DNA of 64,000 nucleotides from Pseudomonas sp. R5-89-07 (GTDB lineage Bacteria > Pseudomonadota > Gammaproteobacteria > Pseudomonadales > Pseudomonadaceae): contig NZ_CP027727.1 in assembly GCF_003851685.1 (NCBI RefSeq), positions 2,604,001 to 2,668,000 of the forward strand, given 5' to 3'. Position 1 is the stretch's first letter; each line of letters starts with the position of its first letter. The translations under genes were made by a program, and so were the position numbers. The notes beneath the pieces were generated by a model. The model did no database searches. It was not told where the DNA came from and was given only the letters and a program-made list of their open reading frames with translations. Shown in pieces: positions 60,042-64,000 of the stretch.

Positions 60042-61979
60042 ATGGGCCAGACTCGTTTTGCCAGTGGGCGTCAATTGGATCTGATTTGCCTCGGGCGCCT
60101 GGGCGTCGACCTCTATGCGCAGCAAGTAGGCGCGCGGCTTGAGGACGTGTCCAGCTTTGCCAAATACCTCGGCGGTTCCTCCGCCAATATCGCCTTCGGC
60201 ACCGCGCGGCTGGGGCTCAAGTCGGCGATGCTCAGCCGTGTGGGCGACGACCACATGGGCCGCTTTCTCGTGGAATCCCTGGCCCGTGAAGGCTGCGACG
60301 TCAGCGCGATCAAGGTTGACTCGGAGCGCCTCACCGCCCTGGTGCTGCTCGGCCTCAAGGACCGCGAAACCTTCCCCCTGGTGTTCTACCGCGAAAACTG
60401 CGCCGACATGGCCTTGCGCGCCGAGGACATCAGCGAAGCTTTCATTGCTTCCAGTAAAGCGCTGCTGATCACCGGCACCCATTTCTCCACCGATGGCGTG
60501 TACAAGGCCAGCCTCCAGGCGCTGGATTACGCCGCCAGGCACAACGTCAAACGCGTGCTCGACATCGATTACCGCCCCGTACTATGGGGCCTGGCCGGCA
60601 AGGCGGACGGCGAAACCCGCTTCGTTGCCGACCAGAACGTCAGCCAGCATGTGCAGAAGATCCTGCCGCGTTTCGACCTGATCGTCGGCACCGAAGAAGA
60701 GTTCTTGATCGCCGGTGGCAGTGAAGACCTGCTCGGCGCGTTGCGTACCGTGCGCGAACTGACCCCGGCGACCCTGGTAGTCAAGCTCGGCCCGCAAGGC
60801 TGCACGGTGATCCACGGCGCCATTCCACAGCGCCTGGAAGACGGTGCGATCTACCCCGGCGTGCTCGTGGAAGTGCTCAATGTGCTGGGCGCCGGCGATG
60901 CCTTTATGTCGGGCTTTCTCAGTGGTTGGCTCAATGACGCCACTGATGAACGCTGCAGCCAGTTGGCCAATGCCTGCGGCGGCCTGGTGGTGTCGCGTCA
61001 CGCCTGCGCACCGGCCATGCCGACACCCGCCGAGTTGGAGTACCTGTTCAGCAGCCCGGTACCGATCACCCGGCCGGACCAGGACGCAACCCTGCAACGC
61101 CTGCACCGCGTCAGCGTGCCGCGCAAAACCTGGAAGCAGCTGTTCGTGTTCGCCTTCGACCATCGCTGGCAATTGGTGGACCTGGCGCAGAAAGGTGGCC
61201 AGGACTTGGCGCGCATCAGTGATGCCAAACAATTGTTTATCCAGGCCATCGAACGCGTCGAGAAGAAACTGGCTGATCAAGGCGTAGAAGCCGACGTCGG
61301 CCTGCTCGCCGACCAGCGCTTCGGTCAGGACGCGCTCAATGCGGCCAGCGGCCGCGGCTGGTGGATCGCCCGCCCGGTGGAAGTACAGAACGCGCGGCCG
61401 TTGGCGTTCGAACACGGTCGCTCGATCGGCAGCAACCTGATCGCTTGGCCTCAGGAACAGATCATCAAGTGCCTGGTGCAATTTCATCCCGATGACGAAC
61501 CGCTGCTGCGCCTGGAACAGGAAGCGCAACTCAAGGCGGTGTACGAGGCCTCGATCGTCAGCGGCCACGAACTGCTGCTGGAAGTGATCCCGCCCAAGGA
61601 TCACCCCTCAACCCACCCGGACGTGCTCTACCGCAGCCTCAAGCGCCTGTACAACCTGGGCATCTACCCGGCCTGGTGGAAGATCGAGGCGCAATCGGCC
61701 GAGGACTGGAAAAAGCTCGACGAACTGATCCAGGAGCGCGATCCGTACTGCCGCGGCGTGGTGCTGTTGGGGTTGAATGCGTCGGCCGAATGCCTCGCGG
61801 ACGGTTTCCAGCAAGCCAGCCAGAGTACGACGTGCCGAGGGTTTGCCGTAGGCCGCACGATCTTCCAGGAACCGAGCCGCGCGTGGATGGCGGGGGAGAT
61901 TGATGATGAGACCCTAATCCAGCGCGTCCAGGCCACCTTCGAACAGCTTATTACCGCCTGGCGCAGCGCCCGAAATTAA
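60042..61979 (+). CDS. iolC: 5-dehydro-2-deoxygluconokinase fused to DUF2090 aldolase-like domain
   Basis: This 645-residue two-domain protein joins an N-terminal PfkB-type kinase (LGGSSANIAFGTARLG near residue 40-55, AGDAFMSGFLSGW near 285-297 with the catalytic aspartate) to a C-terminal DUF2090 domain from about residue 355 (LFVFAFDHRWQLVDLAQKG). The kinase phosphorylates 5-dehydro-2-deoxygluconate in myo-inositol catabolism; the second domain resembles the aldolase step that cleaves the product, usually IolJ. The ATG at 60042 follows CAGGAG. It is the first gene of the plus-strand cluster. Confidence 0.9.
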   Translation: MGQTRFASGRQLDLICLGRLGVDLYAQQVGARLEDVSSFAKYLGGSSANIAFGTARLGLKSAMLSRVGDDHMGRFLVESLAREGCDVSAIKVDSERLTALVLLGLKDRETFPLVFYRENCADMALRAEDISEAFIASSKALLITGTHFSTDGVYKASLQALDYAARHNVKRVLDIDYRPVLWGLAGKADGETRFVADQNVSQHVQKILPRFDLIVGTEEEFLIAGGSEDLLGALRTVRELTPATLVVKLGPQGCTVIHGAIPQRLEDGAIYPGVLVEVLNVLGAGDAFMSGFLSGWLNDATDERCSQLANACGGLVVSRHACAPAMPTPAELEYLFSSPVPITRPDQDATLQRLHRVSVPRKTWKQLFVFAFDHRWQLVDLAQKGGQDLARISDAKQLFIQAIERVEKKLADQGVEADVGLLADQRFGQDALNAASGRGWWIARPVEVQNARPLAFEHGRSIGSNLIAWPQEQIIKCLVQFHPDDEPLLRLEQEAQLKAVYEASIVSGHELLLEVIPPKDHPSTHPDVLYRSLKRLYNLGIYPAWWKIEAQSAEDWKKLDELIQERDPYCRGVVLLGLNASAECLADGFQQASQSTTCRGFAVGRTIFQEPSRAWMAGEIDDETLIQRVQATFEQLITAWRSARN

Positions 61980-61990
61980 ATCAGATCAAA

Positions 61991-62017
61991 TGTGGGAGGG
62001 GGCAAGCCCCTCCCACA
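61991..62017. repeat. collapsed REP hairpin inside the iol operon
   Basis: TGTGGGAGGGGGCAAGCCCCTCCCACA, a single hairpin one base shorter than the one at 58815. It lies between iolC and iolE and could tune RNA stability or translation within the operon. Confidence 0.87.
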
Positions 62018-62062
62018 TAAAGCAGATTTTCAGTGTTAGTTGAAAACAATAAAGGTGCAGCC

Positions 62063-62950
62063 ATGCCCGCAATCCGAATTGGCATCAACCCGATCTCCTG
62101 GAGCAACGACGACCTGCCGGCCCTGGGCGGTGAAACGCCGCTGAGTACGGCCTTGAGCGAAGGCAAGGAGATCGGCTACGAAGGTTTTGAACTCAACGGC
62201 AAATTCCCCAAGGACGCCAAAGGCGTCGGCGACGTGCTGCGGCCCTACGATCTGGCGCTGGTCTCCGGCTGGTATTCCAGCCGCCTGGCGCGTCGTTCGG
62301 TGGCCGAAGAAATCGACGCCATCGCCGGCCACGTCGAGTTGCTCAAGCAGAACGGCGCAACCGTGCTGGTGTACGGCGAAGTCGCCGATTCGATCCAGGG
62401 TTCGCGCATCCGTTTGATCGAACGCCCACGCTTTCACAGCGAGCAGGCGTGGCAGGCGTATGCCGACAAACTCACTGAGCTGGCGCGTTTCACCCTGTCC
62501 CAGGGCGTACGCCTGGCCTACCACCACCACATGGGCGCCTATGTCGAGTCCCCCGAGGATATCGACCAACTGATGAAACGCACCGGCCCGGAAGTCGGCC
62601 TGTTGTTCGACTCGGGCCACTGCTACATGGGCGGCGGCGAACCCCTTGAGGTGCTGCGCAAACACATCGGGCGCATCTGCCACGTGCATTTCAAGGACGT
62701 GCGCAAGCCTGTGGTGCAACTGGCGCGCAACCAGATGTGGAGCTTTCCTGACTGCATCGTCAACGGCACCTTCACCGTACCCGGCGATGGCGACATCGAT
62801 TTTGCCGAGCTGCTCGATGTGCTGGTGGCCGCCAATTATGAGGGCTGGCTGGTGGTCGAGGCCGAGCAGGACCCGGCCGTGGCGCCCAGTTATGTTTATG
62901 CGAAGAAGGGCTATGACACCTTGCGTGCGCTGCTCAACGAGAGGACTTAA
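62063..62950 (+). CDS. iolE: myo-inosose-2 dehydratase
   Basis: This 295-residue TIM-barrel enzyme converts 2-keto-myo-inositol to 3D-trihydroxycyclohexane-dione, the second step of inositol catabolism. It begins with RIGINPISWSNDDLPALGG and has the metal-site segments EGFELNGKFP, YHHHMGAYVES, LFDSGHCYMGGG and CHVHFKDVRKP. The ATG at 62063 follows AAAGG within an AAAACAATAAAGG leader run. It ends two bases before iolB. Confidence 0.93.
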   Translation: MPAIRIGINPISWSNDDLPALGGETPLSTALSEGKEIGYEGFELNGKFPKDAKGVGDVLRPYDLALVSGWYSSRLARRSVAEEIDAIAGHVELLKQNGATVLVYGEVADSIQGSRIRLIERPRFHSEQAWQAYADKLTELARFTLSQGVRLAYHHHMGAYVESPEDIDQLMKRTGPEVGLLFDSGHCYMGGGEPLEVLRKHIGRICHVHFKDVRKPVVQLARNQMWSFPDCIVNGTFTVPGDGDIDFAELLDVLVAANYEGWLVVEAEQDPAVAPSYVYAKKGYDTLRALLNERT

Positions 62951-62952
62951 CC

Positions 62953-63741
62953 ATGAGCTTGCTGGTCAAGAGCAATACACGCGGGCAAACCATGGTCGCC
63001 CTGGAAGCAGGGCGCCTGGAATACGTGGGTTTTTCCGCTTACCGCCTGAGCCTGGGCGAGACCCTGCCGGTCAGCGCCGGCGACAAGGAACTGTGCCTGG
63101 TGCTGCTCAGTGGCCGGGTGAACATCGAAGGCGAGGGCTTCGACTGGCAGAACCTGGGGGATCGCCAGTCGGTGTTCGAAGACAAATCGCCGTTTGCCGC
63201 CTACCTGCCGCCCGGCACCACGGCGCAAGTCACGGCCTTGAGCGACGTGCAGATTGCGGTGTGTGCCGCGCCCGGTGCGCCGGGTTACGAACCGCGCCTG
63301 ATCCGCCCCGAACAATGCAAGCGCAGCGTGCGCGGTAAAGGCGCCAACACCCGCTACGTGTGCGACATCCTGCCCGACAGCGAGCCGGCGCATTCGCTGC
63401 TGGTGGTGGAGGTGCGCACGCCGTCCGGGCATTCGTCGAGCTACCCGCCGCACAAGCACGACCTTGATGACTTGCCGCACCAGAGCTTTCTGGAAGAGAC
63501 CTATTACCACCAGGTCAACCCGCCCCAGGGCTTCGTGTTCCAGCGGGTGTACACCGACGACCGCAGTATCGACCAGGCCATGGCCGTGGAAAACAGTGAC
63601 CTCGTGGTGGTGCCCAAGGGCTATCACCCGGTCAGCGTACCGTACGGCTACGAGTCTTATTACCTGAACGTGATGGCCGGGCCCAAGCGCGCCTGGCATT
63701 TCCATAACGACCCGCAGCACAGTTGGCTGCTGGACCTCTGA
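62953..63741 (+). CDS. iolB: 5-deoxy-glucuronate isomerase
   Basis: This 262-residue cupin converts 5-deoxy-glucuronate to 5-dehydro-2-deoxygluconate in the inositol pathway. Landmarks are NTRYVCDILPDSEPAHSLLVVEVRTPSGHSSSYPPHKHD (metal histidines in PPHKHD), FLEETYYHQVNPPQGFVFQRVYTDD and the final histidine in AWHFHNDPQ. Length agrees with the family (about 270). It starts two bases after iolE and is followed after 27 bases by an iolI-like gene. Confidence 0.95.
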   Translation: MSLLVKSNTRGQTMVALEAGRLEYVGFSAYRLSLGETLPVSAGDKELCLVLLSGRVNIEGEGFDWQNLGDRQSVFEDKSPFAAYLPPGTTAQVTALSDVQIAVCAAPGAPGYEPRLIRPEQCKRSVRGKGANTRYVCDILPDSEPAHSLLVVEVRTPSGHSSSYPPHKHDLDDLPHQSFLEETYYHQVNPPQGFVFQRVYTDDRSIDQAMAVENSDLVVVPKGYHPVSVPYGYESYYLNVMAGPKRAWHFHNDPQHSWLLDL

Positions 63742-63768
63742 ACGGTATTGCACGGGAGAACAACAATA

Positions 63769-64000
63769 ATGAAGTCGCCGCTACGTTTCGCCCTTAACCG
63801 CATGGTCGCGCCCAACCTGTCCCTGCCGGACTTTATCCAGTTGGCCGCGTCGCTCAAGTGCGACGCCATCGAGATCCGCAATGACCTCAAGGACCGCCAG
63901 ATCGAATACGGCACACCTGCCAGCCGCGTGCGCGAGCTGTGCGCGGTGCACGGCATCACGGTGCTGTCGATCAACGCGCTGTACCCCTTTGACGTCTGGA
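63769..64000 (+). CDS. IolI-like TIM-barrel isomerase, N-terminal part (cut by window end)
   Basis: Only the first 77 residues are in the window: MKSPLRFALNRMVAPNLSLP, then FIQLAASLKCDAIEIRNDLKDRQIEYGTPAS and CAVHGITVLSINALYPFDVW. This is the start of an AP-endonuclease-2-like barrel as in IolI, the inosose isomerase. The ATG at 63769 directly follows AACAACAATA, which overlaps the start codon. The rest lies beyond the window. Confidence 0.8.
   Translation, partial: MKSPLRFALNRMVAPNLSLPDFIQLAASLKCDAIEIRNDLKDRQIEYGTPASRVRELCAVHGITVLSINALYPFDVW

Noticed and set aside
1..64000. CRISPR arrays, tRNA or rRNA genes, phage or insertion sequences.
   Set aside because: No regularly spaced repeats, cloverleaf-like sequences, transposase or phage genes were seen; the repeats present are REP elements.

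Overview
The window comes from a Pseudomonas of the fluorescens group. The evidence is the strong GC-rich codon bias, the gene families (NAD-glutamate dehydrogenase of about 1,620 residues, PraB-type proteins, DUF6543-type giant toxin, RpiR-controlled iol genes) and thirteen copies of the extragenic GTGGGAGGGGG...TTGCCCCCGAT repeat (REP/REPIN) typical of that group. All gene identities are from reading the protein sequences; no database search was possible.

Region 1 (1-13.3 kb) is an alkane and fatty acid locus. It holds the end of an alpha/beta hydrolase, an AlkB alkane hydroxylase, two tandem PraB-type exported proteins, a FadL-type outer membrane channel, a membrane-anchored FadE acyl-CoA dehydrogenase, then a FabG-like reductase, a MaoC hydratase, a thiolase and a long-chain acyl-CoA ligase. 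Together they could import alkanes or fatty acids, oxidise the terminal carbon and run a full beta-oxidation turn without FadB. alkB and fadE share an upstream inverted repeat (TTTCAA-N8-TTGAA).

Region 2 (13.3-25.3 kb) holds a Gfo/Idh/MocA oxidoreductase with a doubled operator matching the iol operators 45 kb away, a YCF48-like beta-propeller with an MMPL/RND exporter, a 1,637-residue toxin-like protein on the minus strand, a small DUF5629-like protein overlapping a lactonase, and a 59-residue secreted peptide.

Region 3 (25.3-38.2 kb, minus strand) holds a glutathione transferase, sbcC and sbcD, and a six-gene MoxR-DUF58-DUF4381-BatA-BatB-BatD operon with overlapping genes.

Region 4 (38.2-58.8 kb) is mostly housekeeping and nutrient genes: NAD-glutamate dehydrogenase, two GntR regulators next to a DctA-type transporter, 3-methyladenine glycosylase I, DUF1624 and DUF924 proteins, a YfcF-type glutathione transferase, small secreted proteins, a creatininase-family hydrolase, two back-to-back L,D-transpeptidases, a two-component system, and a membrane protein followed by a 24-residue membrane peptide.

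Region 5 (58.8-64 kb) is the start of a myo-inositol catabolic cluster: a divergent RpiR-type regulator, iolC fused to DUF2090, iolE, iolB and the beginning of an iolI-like gene that runs off the window. The best candidates for something undescribed are the shared 29-bp-spaced operator pair linking regions 2 and 5, the orphan giant toxin, the alkane operator, and a duplicated REPIN plus kinase gene end near 55.1-55.4 kb.
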